Assembly (NCBI GenBank): GCA_026182355.1
Contig: JAPFBL010000240.1
Span: 248,001-312,000, forward strand
DNA length: 64,000 bases
From: Hermatobates lingyangjiaoensis
Lineage: Eukaryota > Arthropoda > Insecta > Hemiptera > Hermatobatidae
Direction: 5' to 3'
Below, in pieces: positions 23,991 to 36,497 of this stretch. The translations under genes and the position numbers were made by a program. The notes beneath the pieces are model-generated. The model was given only the letters and a program-made list of their open reading frames with translations. It had not been told where the DNA came from and did not search any database. The first letter of the stretch is position 1. Each line of letters starts with the position of its first letter.

Positions 23991-24477
23991 CAGACTAAAC
24001 CTCGATAAAGGAAGAAAATTAGTAGTGAATATATGTGGTCGATATAAGAAAACAATGAATATATAATATATATTTTACACAGGGGTTTCTTGAGTAATGC
24101 AACTTTAAGGGTAAAACAATGGTAAAATAATTTATAAACGCTACTCTATAAATTTCTTAAACTATTTAAAACTAACGACAATTCGGTCGCAAAGTTGTTT
24201 TTATTAAACAAAAAACCAGTATCACTGTATAAGAAATCATGAGCCTACCAAACTGACCAACACTGAAGGACTCATCGCAAAGAATAGAGAACCAAAGGCA
24301 TTGAACAGTTATCAAAGCTCGTTTATTAACTAAATTATTTTTGCGTAACTTTATTTGCATCTAGACTAATGAAAAATTATAATAAAAACAAAAAAAATGT
24401 AGTCATTTTGTTTTGTTGATTTAAGATATTTTAAATTGGCTCTTTTCAAAAAGAAAATTCATAAAAACAGAAACAGC

Positions 24478-24961
24478 TTACAAGAAAAGTGCATAGAATT
24501 CTGTAATAAATGGCTCTTAGATGTTGGATTTCCTTGAAATAACTGATTTCGTTGGACTGGCCTGCTCGGTTTGAGTGGAGTTGTTTACATCTGCATGCAA
24601 GGAAGGGTTTCAGTTAAAGCGACTAGGGGATGGAAAACGACTAGATTACAAGAAAAGTGTATAGAATTCTGTAATAAATGGCTCTTAGATTTTTTTGAAA
24701 TAACTGATTTCGTTGGACTGGCCTGCTCGGTTTGAATGGAGTTGTTTACATCTGCATGCAAGGAAGGGTTTCAGTTAAAGCGACTAGGGGATGGAAAACG
24801 ACTAGATTACAAGAAAAGTGTATAGAATTCTGTAATAAATGGCTCTTAGATGTTGGATTTCCTTGAAATAACTGATTTCGTTGGACTGGCCTGCTCGGTT
24901 TGAATGGAGTTGTTTACATCTGCATGCAAGGAAGGGTTTCAGTTAAAGCGACTAGGGGATG
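24478..24961. repeat. Tandem repeat, three units of 161-168 bp
   Basis: Units start at 24478, 24646 and 24807, each with ttacaagaaaagtg. The middle unit lacks 7 bp in the gatgttggatttcc block. The units are otherwise almost identical, so expansion is recent. Confidence 0.95.
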
Positions 24962-26546
24962 GGTCTGGTCAAGCACATAACTACGCCGAGCACAAAGCCA
25001 AAAGGCCGAAGGGTAATTGGTGAAGAGGGAGCATGTTTTACTAAAGCGCATTATTGTGATAATTGGACGATTGTGGAGGCAGAGTGCTCAGAGGTGATCA
25101 GAACTATTCAAGCAGGCTGTCAGACACTCACAATAGCCTACCCAACTAAGCCTACACACCACATGTCTCCCCCCCACCATCATCCCATCAAATCATACAA
25201 GTTGGTTTTTTTTTTCTAAAACTATTTGTGTTTTTGTGGGAAATTCTTTTATAGGAAGCAAATTTTGGAATATTGTTAAACCAACAACTCATAAATCATT
25301 CAAATTAGAAACCATATCAAATGCTGAATGTAACTGTCTGAAGGTTTTATCCTTTGTAGTGCTATGTAAATAAGGCTCTATAGAATCGAAAAAAAACTGA
25401 CTCAATCTTATGAAAAATCAACATCAATTCTAAAGCATTTTTGAGCCATTTCATTATCTTCTTCTTCATTTTATTTTTAGGAATAAAGAATTTTTAGCTT
25501 CAAAGGTCCAACGGCTAAGGAATGTTACCATTACAGTTCCCGAACACAGGCCGTACCACAGTACAAACACTTTAACTTCAGAGGGGATTAGTGTTCTAGT
25601 GTGCTTGTCATTAGCAATACAGCTCAAGGAAAAGGCTGATGAATTTAATTATCATCTTAGATTATTTCCTGTATATGATGAAAAATCTTAATTTAAGTTT
25701 GAACATTTAAACTTAAAGACATCAGTTCTCAACGCAGTCGATGTCAGGTTAAAGTCAAGGTGGCTACAGAAAATAATGTAACATTTAGGACTGACTCCTA
25801 ATGTACAATTATACTATGCGGTGATATCATGAACAGCATGAAATATATCTATTCTCCTATTGACTGTCTTCCTATTAACTAAATTATTAATTAAAAGAAC
25901 ATTTTATTTTATTTTTTAATTTTTTTTTATTTTAATTATTTTTTAAAAAATTCTTATGATTATTTGTTTTTTATTGTATTTATTTTTTTTTCAATTATGT
26001 TTGATTCATTTACGTTTACCACCTTGTGCCGCTTATTTTAATTTAATTTTCAAATCTTCTCTACATCATTACATAAGACTGGGTCTCCCTCTCTCTTTTC
26101 TCCTGAAGACTGTTTTCCAAAACTTTGAGTTAGTGTTTGTTTACTCTTTGTTACTCTTCTTCGCTTTACATTTATGCTTAATGTTCTAACCTGCGAGCAC
26201 TTAATCATTTGTGTAACAACTGATAAATTTACGAATGGTATCCTATAAGAGATGATATATTTCGTAACACAAAATCTACACTTTCGCTTTTCCATAAATA
26301 TTATTGCGTGTGTAGTTATACTGATGATATTATATGCATCAGAGGTGTCATATACAAAAATAAACATATATATTGGTAAGTGGATCAATCACTCTCTTTA
26401 CTACCTCTAAGAATAAAGGACTAATAAACATTTCCAATTTAGACATTAATATTACGTCTAAGTGCGAAATTATATATTATATACCCAACAAGTATGATGT
26501 TATATTTACATATAGATATACTGAGAATAAGCCACTTCAGATTAAT

Positions 26547-26672
26547 GTTGATTAGTAGTTAGTAACACTAAATGGTAGTTTGTAACATTGATAGGTAGTT
26601 GGTAACACTGATTAGTAGTTGGTAACTCCGAATGGTAGTTGGTAACTACTGTCTGGCAGTTAATGTAGTAAC
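26547..26672. repeat. Degenerate 20-bp minisatellite
   Basis: About six units of the form gtagttggtaacactgatta, diverged from each other. Confidence 0.8.
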
Positions 26673-27554
26673 TTGAAAAGTTAGTCAGAGATCTGTTACG
26701 AGTGAAGGTAATTTTTTGAACTGTCACAATGATGGCGTGAGCACAATATAAATTTTTGAAGAAACTCAGAGATAGCGCTATGGCCGTTGATAAATTTTTG
26801 ATGAGTCACAGAGATGGTGTTACGAGCGCAATTAATTTTTGTTAGAGATTACACATTTTGTAACACGAAATCTACATTTTTTATTTTCAAAAATTTTATT
26901 ACTGCTGTAGTTATACTAATATTATATGCATCAGTAGTGTCATATACAAAAATAAGCAAGAAGTCTGATATTATGTTTACTTATAGTAAAGTTGAGTGTA
27001 GGCCACTCCAAATTTTTTTCTTTTATCTCAATTCTAGTGACTTACTGGTCAACTAGAGAAATAAATATGCTGGTATCAGGAATACAATAACTCTTCTCAC
27101 CAAAGTTTGATGTTTGACAATACGTTTGCATAACTCGAACACTGCTATCATTGTTATTATTATAAAATTGTTATTTTGAAACAACTGATAATTAAAAAAT
27201 AAGTCAGTCAAAAATCATAAACAATAATTGCAGAATGTCAATAAAACAGTAAAATTATGGGCTATAGTGGAAAGCAAGTCTGTAAATTGAAAGCAACATT
27301 AAAAGGTCTCTACTTCTTATTTTTTGTTTTTGTTTACTTTTGTTTTATTGTCTGTTTACTTTTCAGACCCCCGTACTCAGTGCTCTGTATTTACCCTACT
27401 TTCTGAACATACTGTTTATTCGCCTATTACAGATATACAGTCACTCACTACTGAAGTGTTGTTTGGCCTAAATGTTTATTTAACCGCTAAAATTTGTACT
27501 CTTTATAACACTATGTTACTATTTGATAAGTATGCCTGATCTTTTTATTTACTA

Positions 27555-27705
27555 CTATAGTATCAGCATAGTAACTAAGTATACTTACTATAGTTACCAA
27601 TACTAAGATACTTAATACACTTAAGTATACTATACTCAACTGTACTTAAGTATACTTACTACAGTAACAATACTAAGTATAGTTACTATGGTATAGTAAA
27701 TATTC
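27555..27705. repeat. AGTA/TACT-rich palindromic tract
   Basis: Interleaved agta and tact words (cttaagtatacttacta and relatives) make many overlapping self-complementary segments. This is degenerate simple sequence. Confidence 0.7.
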
Positions 27706-28832
27706 TTTGGTTCTATCTATTTAGATATCAGCTTGGTAGACACTCCATAATGTAAAAAATGCTTCAGTGAAGAATCATTGTTGTGTATACTACTAGAATG
27801 TCCGCCACCAAATAAATTTAAGATAGTGTTGAAGAGCATAGTTTCATATGAAAAGTTTTAGAAAAACAAAACTTCATTGGGTTCGGACATTGGTCGTATA
27901 TTCTTGTTGGGTTTTGTATATTACAAGATACTACTGTATCCTTGCAAGAGAAGACCTATGGTGCGGAAAACTATTTCTCGTTCACCTTAAAACCGAACTC
28001 CGGTTTAATGTTATAGCTAAACTTTCAAAAATACATATAGAACTACTGATAAAATAATTCTATTGATATATTTCCAACTAAATATTTTAGTTTCAGTAAA
28101 CATCTATATTTAGCAGATTTATTGATTTTTATATAACTGCCTCAGATATGATAGCATTGACGTCAAACCAGAATTGGAAAACAAGTTCACAATCTACAGC
28201 TCATTGTTAATTAATTATTTGTTATCTTGTTGGAAAGAAAATTACTTTTTTGTTAGATAATTGGAGGAAGAAAAACAAATTACTGTTAGAAAAAGTCAAC
28301 AGGGGTCAATGAAGATAGGAGACGTCAGTGAGGTGGTGTTAAAACCTGTTTAATTGAGCCATTAATTTCTGATAGCATTGATAAGAATAGTGTCAGTCAT
28401 CAATGATTAAACTGAGACATCTGATAGTCACTATTGTTTATTAATTTCTATATTCAAAGGCCACAATTTCGTGATATTGTGATAAAAGGGTCGAACATTT
28501 AAATTTTATCAATTCCGGAGTGATAATAATTTTGTTGATTAATTAAAATTGATGAAACAAATATTACATTGTCAATAATTTCTTACAATTAACATCTTTG
28601 TCACTAGTCAACATAGAAACAATTGTTTCTAAGTCCATATAGGTGTGGAGTTTGCACAGGGATGTCTAGATTACCTATATCAAGCACTTATTTACGATTG
28701 GTAGATGGTACTATACTGCAAGAGACGCCATTTAATAAAGTACAACAAATTTAGTTCTGCTTACGCATCTAGTAATACCCAAATTTTTTTTTAAATATAT
28801 ATATTAAATTCTAAACATTTCAATTAAACTTG

Positions 28833-29164
28833 TTTTTTCCAAGGCCCATACTTATTAGGCTTTCACTTTTTGGTGCTTTTCTGGGGGCAGAAATTGTGGC
28901 TCATTTGTTATTTGGTACCCATTTTAATAATGGGTGAACCACATTACCTGTTGATTCTACACTGAGAATTCTAAAATTTTGCCTAACTCTCAATGTATTT
29001 AGAAGTAGGGATCTTAACTAGTATCTGACGTCATACAGGTTCGGGACCGACGCGTTCAGATTTACTCACTTCTTGCATGAATAAATCGAGGGCTACATGG
29101 GTATTGAACCCCGGACCTACCAATCCAGAGGCGAGTACGTTACCACTGAGCTAACGTAGCCCCT
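28833..29164 (-). mobile_element. Full-length tRNA-derived SINE with 15-bp TSD
   Basis: On the minus strand the head at 29163 starts GGGGCTACGTTAGCTCAGTG. Its A box TAGCTCAGTGG and B box GGTTCAATACC are both perfect, and a 7-bp acceptor stem (GGGCTAC with GTAGCCC) survives. Body and tail run to a short A-rich end at 28833. The 15-mer tttcaattaaacttg flanks it on both sides (28818-28832 and 29165-29179), proving insertion by target-primed retrotransposition. It is transcribed by RNA polymerase III if active and depends on a partner LINE. Confidence 0.9.
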
Positions 29165-29179
29165 TTTCAATTAAACTTG

Positions 29180-31590
29180 GAATCAGTTAAGATTGCAGAA
29201 TCCGAGAAATCCATTCTCATCCGATATATATAAAACATTATAAAAAAAATTGCTGTAATCTCATTCAACTTCTAATGAGAAAAAATGTTTTCGTTTACCG
29301 CATTACAATTCTATTGTATATAATTTAAGTTACGTATTATGGTATTTGTCTCGTATATTACAGTTTATAACATAAATTCTGATATCTTATTTGTACTTAA
29401 TCAGATTTCTTGTATCCTGTTTTAAATATTCTTTAGGAAAAATAACTCTAGCGACTCTTGACTTATTATTAGAAAATAAATTTGACTTTAAAGGCATTAC
29501 AATGTGTTTTAAACGACGCATTATAAAAAATTATACAAAAAAATGCACTAATATGAATAAATTGTTATAGGTGATAATTTCATCTTGGATTTAATTTATG
29601 TGATTACTAGTATCTACTCAGTGTTCATTAAAAGGAGGATAAAATAATGACGACTTGCAGACCAAAGTTACCCATGTGATTAATATTACTGCATCACATG
29701 CCACCTAAAGACTTTTCTCTCAATCCTATGCATTACAGGAAGCGGAATGTAGCCATTAAGATGAAGGAGACTACAATCTTCTCCATCAGTAGTTATGTTG
29801 AGCAAAGTGTTTTCAGCTATTTCTGGGGAATTTTTAAACATTGAATATCTCGCATAAATGATTTAAATTAATCAAACATTAATATATCTGAAGCTTTAAT
29901 AGGAGCTTTGGTCATTCATAACTCCCTTAGATAGGTATTTTGGGTTCTTACTCCACTTCATTTGACTTTCTTGGAAATTAAAACAAGTGTACAACACTTG
30001 AACATAAATTTCATATTTATGTATTATTTTAATAAATTAACATTATTTATAAAGAACACAAAACACACACACACTTACACGCACACACACACACACTTAC
30101 ATACACATTCACACAACATTGACAATAGATAGATAACTATTATTTAATGATGGGGCATATAAAATTTGATCAATAACTCTCACATAATGGTTCATTTGCT
30201 GATATACCTTTACATGCACTTATTGTAATGTACCACTAGGAGTAATTATTTTTGATACTCTTTAACTGTTGCACGAAGTTTAATAAAATCGAAGGCTGCA
30301 CTGATTTTTCGAGATCTCTATGTGATTAGTGAAGGTTGGTTTTAACCTTTTTTTAGACAAAGTTTTTTTAATTTTCATAGTTCTTCTTAGTATTTTTAGA
30401 CAATTTTTTTATGTTCTTAGTCTGTCATAGTCTTTTTAGACTATTTTGAATTAGCCTTTTTAATGTTTGACCAGGTATTTTTAATTTTCTTAGTCTTTCT
30501 TAATTCTTTTAGACTCAGTGTTGTTTTCTTAGCATTAGCATTCTCTTCAAACCTTTTAGAGATAGTCTTTTTAATGTTCTTAGTTTTTTAGTCTTTTTTG
30601 GTATTTATTTTCCTAGATAATCATTATTTTCATCGTATTGCTATTTTACATATATCTAAAGTAGATACTGCTAATAAAGCAATTATATACTGGCAAAATA
30701 TGCAATTATTCAGAAAAAATTCTTCTAAATATCTTCCTCTGTAAAACTGCTTTTTCATAATAGACTAAAAATAAAATCAAATACAAATAGTTTTTAGGAG
30801 AGAGTTTGTAGAAAATGGTGTTTAGTTAGATTTTGTTATTGAAGCTGCGGTGGATTTGCAAGAATAGTTCATTAGGCTGATAGGCTGGTATTGTTGACGG
30901 TTCGGTCGGCATGACTAGGTGCCAGTGCCGCCTGTTGATGAAGTCAGATCCATCACAGTGCTTGATTTAGATGTCTTTTAAGTGGTGTCAATAAGCCGTC
31001 AATTACCTTCCCTTAAACATCAAAAGCAATTCATTTTTCGTTTGGCATACTTTTCAATTTGATTGTTACTTCTGACACTTGCAATTTGAGGCTTCCGTGA
31101 TGTATGGCTCATTTGTTAATTGACTCTCATTTCAGTTACTTGTAACCATTACAGTACTGGTAATAATGAAGCAAAATAATTAGTTATTTCCAAATTAAAG
31201 AGCTCTTCCATTGCTTGATATCCAATGGTTAAATAGCAAAAACGATTCAAAAGAGTGTTGATAAGTAGTAGTTACATGGTTCAAGTCGGTCTTTTTTTTG
31301 AACGTCTAAGCAATTCCGATAAACAAGAGGAACAGACTAAACTTGAAATGAAAGGCGATTTACGGCTAATACTCTAAATTTGAACCCAATATCAGCACTC
31401 TTATTGCTGTTCACCAAGGAGATTCTTCTCATTAAAGTTATCTATTTTAGTAAAAGAGGTATATCAGCATATTGTTGTGTTATTCTGTAGTAGCAAAGAG
31501 ACAGGTAATACATTTTCATCAATATCATTCTGGCTATTGATATTTAAAAGATATTTGTTGTACCCGAGTCATTATATCAAATATAATATG
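29180..31590. other. AT-rich stretch, degenerate repeats
   Basis: No gene was recognised. Degenerate repeats of a cttagtctttttagac type fill 30340-30610. CA-rich sequence lies at 30060-30115. A piece like the SINE tail (tggctcatttgtta) lies near 31096. Confidence 0.5.
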
Positions 31591-31650
31591 ACAATTGTAG
31601 GGTAAAAAGCTAATGAAATGGTCTCTACATATAAAAATTTAATGGTATAA

Positions 31651-31688
31651 CACAACCTGTTTCGAATACGTAGTGTCCTTCCTCACGC
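31651..31688 (-). ncRNA. Hammerhead-like motif, left foldback arm
   Basis: On the minus strand: GTGAGGA in place of CTGAGGA, stem II around ACACTACGTATTC, then GAAACAGG. Degraded partner of the 32.83-kb motif. Confidence 0.45.
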
Positions 31689-31793
31689 ATTAACTAAAAA
31701 ATACAATGACACCAGAGAGTTGTCTATAGTACAAAGTAAATATAGTACAAAATAAATATAAAATGAAATAAGGAAGAGAGTACGAACCTAAGG

Positions 31794-32336
31794 GTGAGTG
31801 TCGGTGGTACAACTGACCTGGTCGTGAGAGTCAGATCGGAAAATTTCAGGCTGAAAAGAGGACTTTCCCCCCTGTGGTCCGGGGAAAGAATAGGAACTAG
31901 GTTAGAAGACAACCTGAAGAGGGTGCAAGACTGGGCTATGGGCGTCTGGAGGGAGCGGTGGTCACAGGGAACCACTGGTCGATGGACACACCGATTTTTC
32001 CCAACCATCAACGCAAGGCTGGCGTCTGGAAATGAGTTCATCGACCACTAGACGACTCAAGTGCTCACAGGGCATGGGGAATTCCGAAGTTATTTACACC
32101 GCTTCAAGCGAGTGGAGGATCCTACATGTCTTTGTGGGTGGAGCCCTGAGACAGTCCAGCATGTGATTGAGGAGTGCCCCAGATATGACTATGAAAGGAC
32201 AAAGGTCGAGGCGATAGTTGGCAAAGAGGCAAGCGAGCTTTACGAGGTATCGTTCAAACGTAAAAACGTGAAGGCATACCTCGAGTTCATCCACGAGGTG
32301 GGCAGGAAAAAGAGAGCCATTGTAACCCAGCGTTAA
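31794..32336 (+). pseudogene. LINE ORF2 C-terminus, R1/I-like, one stop
   Basis: A single frame of 181 codons interrupted by one TAG at 32049-32051, ending in TAA at 32334-32336. It has a TGRWTHRFFP block, then an LTGHGEFRSYLHRF block, then a knuckle C-x-C-x8-H-x4-C (CLCG...HVIEEC) followed by PRYDYER. That order is typical of the end of ORF2 in R1/I/LOA-type non-LTR retrotransposons. The reverse transcriptase and endonuclease are missing. It is a different family from the LINE at 2581-2868. Confidence 0.85.
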
Positions 32337-32829
32337 AATGTTTGGTAGTGAGGTAAATGAGCCACCTTATACCAGGATTATAACTGCCGTTTTTGTTATT
32401 TTCGCCCCCCTGGTATTATTGCGTGAATTAGTTAATTTAATTCTTTGGCTAATGCGCGACGTAGAATCGTGGTGCCCGCCTCCGCGAGGTCCACCTCGGA
32501 CACCCAAGTTTTGGGTGGCAAAACTTGGAGGTGACAAAAGGGCAACACGTTAAATCGTCGGCCTGATTTGATCTTCGGTGTAATGGCTGGAAAGCTAAGG
32601 TGCACAGCGATCAAAACAGGTGGTACAACTGACTGGGAATAGGATGGACGTGGATGAGGGTATGGGATGTACATCTGTTTCATATTGGAAGGTACGTCCA
32701 TCCCATTCCCAGTCTGTTGTACCACAGACACTTACCCTTAGGTTCGTACTCTCTTCCTTATTTTATTTTATTTTTATTTTGTACTATATTTACTTTGTAC
32801 TATAGATAACTCTCTGATGACATTTTAGT

Positions 32830-32880
32830 TAATGTCTGAGGAAGAACACTCACTACGTGTCCGAAACGCGTTGTTTTTAC
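32830..32880 (+). ncRNA. Hammerhead-like motif, ACGCGT stem III
   Basis: Core CTGAGGA at 32836-32842, an unpaired A, stem II (GAACAC with GTGTCC, one mismatch), GAA, the perfect palindrome ACGCGT, then U17 and GTTT. Stem I pairing is weak (wobble only). Confidence 0.55.
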
Positions 32881-32909
32881 CATTAAATTTTTATATGTAG
32901 TAGCCTTCC

Positions 32910-35560
32910 CATCTCTTATTTTTATTAAAGCATATACAGTTTTCCTCTCTCCGTGAAGTAAAAATACAAACAGTTTAACTTACAGTTTTATAAAAACAAT
33001 AGTGTACATTTGATTATGTTAATGCTGCATCACCGCAGTCACACATACAAACATATGTGTGATACGTACGATTTATGTTTGTATGTTGGTATATATACGA
33101 TATATGTTGATATATGATACGTACACCATACACACAGACATACTCATTATGGAAATATCAAACATTTAGTTTTGGAAGCTAAGGAAACATGAAAATTCCT
33201 TAAAAGCTATAATTTGAATTTCTTCTTCATCCAAGTGACTATTGGACAGTGCGTGTTTCCCCCCGCGGCTAGTACATAGCCGTCTACGACTTGATAGAGA
33301 GTTGTTATTATCACTGACCCAACTTCAATGATACAATTTTTTCCAGTTTCAAAAGGTGTACTTCCTTGGTGACTTTTTAATGAGCTATTAGTGAAAAGGT
33401 ATGAAATTGACCAGACTGACTGGCTATTTAGATTGGTATGAAGAGAGAAAATAAACTGCTTGAAATATATTGTCTTTTCTGTATTTATACGATGAATTCT
33501 TAGTCACATAGTGATAAGAAAAATTGGTACTATGGTGAATTTAAAATATTACGTCACCAGAAAAAAGAGTTTTATGTCAAAACTAAGAAAGCGTTCCAAA
33601 CACTTGGTTTTCTTCTACACGTTGTGGACATTGCACAAGTAATGAAATTAGTATCGGAAAGGCCAAAGAGGTGGTGTCCTGTTTAGCATTCTGGCTTTAG
33701 AATGTTCTCTATCCTCTAACAAGTAATGTGCATACAAAACTACTTCATTTTTTATATAGACTTAGAAATAAAAATGGACAAAAAGTAGAGTCTGGGAAGA
33801 ATTTCATGTTGAAATGAAATGCTCCGCGATGCCAGCATATCAGGGTCCTAACAAGAAACATGTCACGGTTACGTGGAGCCAAACTTGTACAGAATAGACC
33901 TGTCTCCTTCAGATACATGATAAATGTGATGACAGAAGAATGAACAAAGATATCTCACCCAACTTAAATGCCTTGCTAAATAACTATGAAGAAATCATCC
34001 TTGTTGAACGCTCGTGGGCAGCTTAGAGCGAAAAAACCCTGATACCAATAGAGAGTATTGAATAGAAAGATATATACCATCTACAATAATATAACAAAAA
34101 AACACAATTAACCAATTAACAACTTAGTTCTTATTTCATGTTTTTCATTGAATTAATTTTTTTGGTGCGATGTTTTCTTGGAGATATGCATCTGACAGGG
34201 GGGGCTTTAGTCAGGATATCCTAATTTCAGATTTCTAAAGAGAGCAGTTAAGAGATTTCCGCAGGTTGTTCTGCTGTGGTGTGATTGATTTGGTCGCAAA
34301 CGGTTATTTAAAGCCCAACATCATTTGTCAAAGTAATTGGGAGACTGTTCAGCTGGCGTCCTTAACTCTACAACCTCACCGCTTGACCGCCCAATTTAAA
34401 ACAATCCTATATTTCTTCAAACATTTTAAACTTATTCGTTGAACCATTAAAAGTAAATATTTCAAGAGTATATAAAAAATATCAATAATAATAATAATAG
34501 CCTACTGTTATAATAATAACTATTAAACCTGTTTCTTTTCCTTTACTGCACTATATAGTTTATAAATGGGAATTCTTTCGGGTTAATTTTAATATTTGTT
34601 AGAGGTTTCATCACTGTTATGTTCTCTTTTGAATTTCGAGCACCCAATATTTATATTTTTATTGGGTTTATCCCTAAGGTTATTAAATCGTGAAAAAAGT
34701 AGTGTATATTTGGCTGAATTTTTCAATAGCCGTTATGGAGTTGCAGGTGTTTTTAATTTTTCCTGTATAATTATTTCTTTTAACAGTATCTTCTCAGTGT
34801 ATTTTTCTTTCTCAATTATAAGTAGGTTTTGAAAATCAAAGTTATGTTCTATCGAAACGTTGACATAAATCTCTCGAAACGTGGACGAGAGAAGTAGTCA
34901 TAAGACCTCAACCCATAAAAATATAACATTTTTATAACATTTTTTTTATAACATTTATAACATTCTTATAAACATCTTATAACATTTTTTTTAACATCCT
35001 TATTTACAAATATTGAACTACGCATATTTTGCGTAACAAGCATATGTAGTAAGAGATTACACAATATCTTCGATGCACATGAGTAAAGAATGGAACCCAC
35101 TGGTTTATAACATAATGAGGAAAAAAGAATATAAAAAAGTGTGACTTGCTATCCATTAAAAAACATTTAAATAATTCATTAGGATATATTTTTTTAAATA
35201 ATTAATATGCCTAAGAATAATTATGTAGATATCAGTTATAGGTTTGTATTGAAAACAGAAAATAAGGAGCAAGCATTACTTTGCGCTTGAGATAGACGGA
35301 TCAATGATGGATGAAAGGAACTGTTTTAATTGATGACAAGATGTGACATTGATGACCCGAGGATGGGGAGGGCGGCTCTTAACGAAGCAGTTGCCGGTGA
35401 TCTCCAGACAGGAGAGGCTGCTGCCTGACCCCAGCATCACGTTCGCCACTATTAATCATGCCCCCACTCGGCTTAATTGATCCCTTCTCCTGTAGTTCTT
35501 CATCACTCAACTGTACGATTTCCACTAACTAGCAACACTCAACCAGTCTGTAATTTCTTT
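32910..35560. other. Non-coding stretch
   Basis: No gene was recognised. 33000-33150 is CA/TA-rich. Two GAAACGT words near 34854 and 34879 lack a proper core. 35290-35530 is a higher-complexity block with several TTAATTGAT-like words and may be regulatory. Confidence 0.5.
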
Positions 35561-35963
35561 CTTCCCCTCTCACTCTATCTCTAAGCCACTGGTATTCATT
35601 CTTCTACCTGTTTCTCTGTCTCAAACTTTCTTCTCTCTCATTCATTCTTTTAACAACGACGCTCTCACTATCACATACACTGCTCTTCTATCGTTCTCTT
35701 TTTCTTTTTCTCTCCCTTTACCATAGATATTTTGAGTGTATGTATGTATGTGTCCGTGTTTGTGTGTGTGTGTAGTGAATCTTTCCACTCTCTCTTGCTC
35801 GCGCTCTCCCTGGCATTCTTTTTCTCCTAACGTGTATTTTGTGTAACTCTCTCTCATTGTGTCCGTAAATTATCCAGCTTCTCTCACTCCTACTTCTTTT
35901 TATCTGCATCTGTATCTCTCTCTTTGTCTCTCTCGCGCGCTCTCTCTCAGTCTGTCTTCCTCC

Positions 35964-36376
35964 ACATGCGTCTTTTGTGTTACTCTCTCCCATTGTACCA
36001 CTAACTTCTCCCAATTCTCTTTCCTCTAGTTATTTCTTTTCTCTCATCTATATCTCTGCCCTTATACTCTCTCTTTTTCTCTCTCAGTCTCTATCTCCAC
36101 ATGCGTCTTTTGTGTTACTCTCTCCCATTGTACCACTAACTTCTCCCAATTCTCTTTCCTCTAGTTATTTCTTTTCTCTCATCGATATCTCTGCCCTTAT
36201 ACTCTCTCTTTTTCTCTCTCAGTCTCTATCTCCACATGCGTCTTTTGTGTTACTCTCTCCCATTGTACCACTAACTTCTCCCAATTCTCTTTCCTCTCGT
36301 TATTTCTTTTCTCTCATCTATATCTCTGCCCATATCGCTCTCTCTCTTTTTCTCTCTCAGTCTCTATCTCCACATG
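35964..36376. repeat. Tandem array, three units of about 135 bp
   Basis: Units start with acatgcgtcttttgtgttac at 35964, 36099 and 36234, with a diverged start at 36372. Confidence 0.92.
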
Positions 36377-36497
36377 CGTTTTTTGTCTGACTCTCTCTCA
36401 TTGTGCTACTAACTCCTTTTTCTTTTTCTTTTACTCTCTCTGTTACTTTTTAACTGTCTTTCGCGCGCTCTCTCTCTCACTCACTCTCTTTCTTTCT

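Larger units (their letters stand above)
24962..28815. other. AT-rich stretch with two small repeats
   Basis: No gene was recognised. ORFs at 24959-25219, 25956-26189 and 27848-28057 have no recognisable domain. TAAT-rich moderate-complexity sequence at 28141-28400 could be regulatory. Confidence 0.5.
31596..32908. mobile_element. Foldback composite enclosing a LINE 3' end
   Basis: The outer arms, about 31596-31830 and 32697-32908, are inverted copies. They share ttttgtactatatttac and agttatc blocks, gaggaag hammerhead cores and ggttcgtactctcttcctta with their complements. Between them lies a plus-strand LINE C-terminal ORF. The outer arms belong to the family at 7588-7793. Either a LINE inserted into an older PLE foldback or the foldback captured the LINE; the inner repeat ccaccg/gtggtacaactgac on both sides suggests a complex history. 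Confidence 0.75.

Noticed and set aside
29090..29163. tRNA gene on the minus strand
   Set aside because: The acceptor stem and both boxes fit, but the sequence continues into the SINE body and has a SINE target duplication, so it is the SINE head.
34846..34900. Hammerhead call around two GAAACGT words
   Set aside because: No CTGANGA-like core with a paired stem II upstream of either word.
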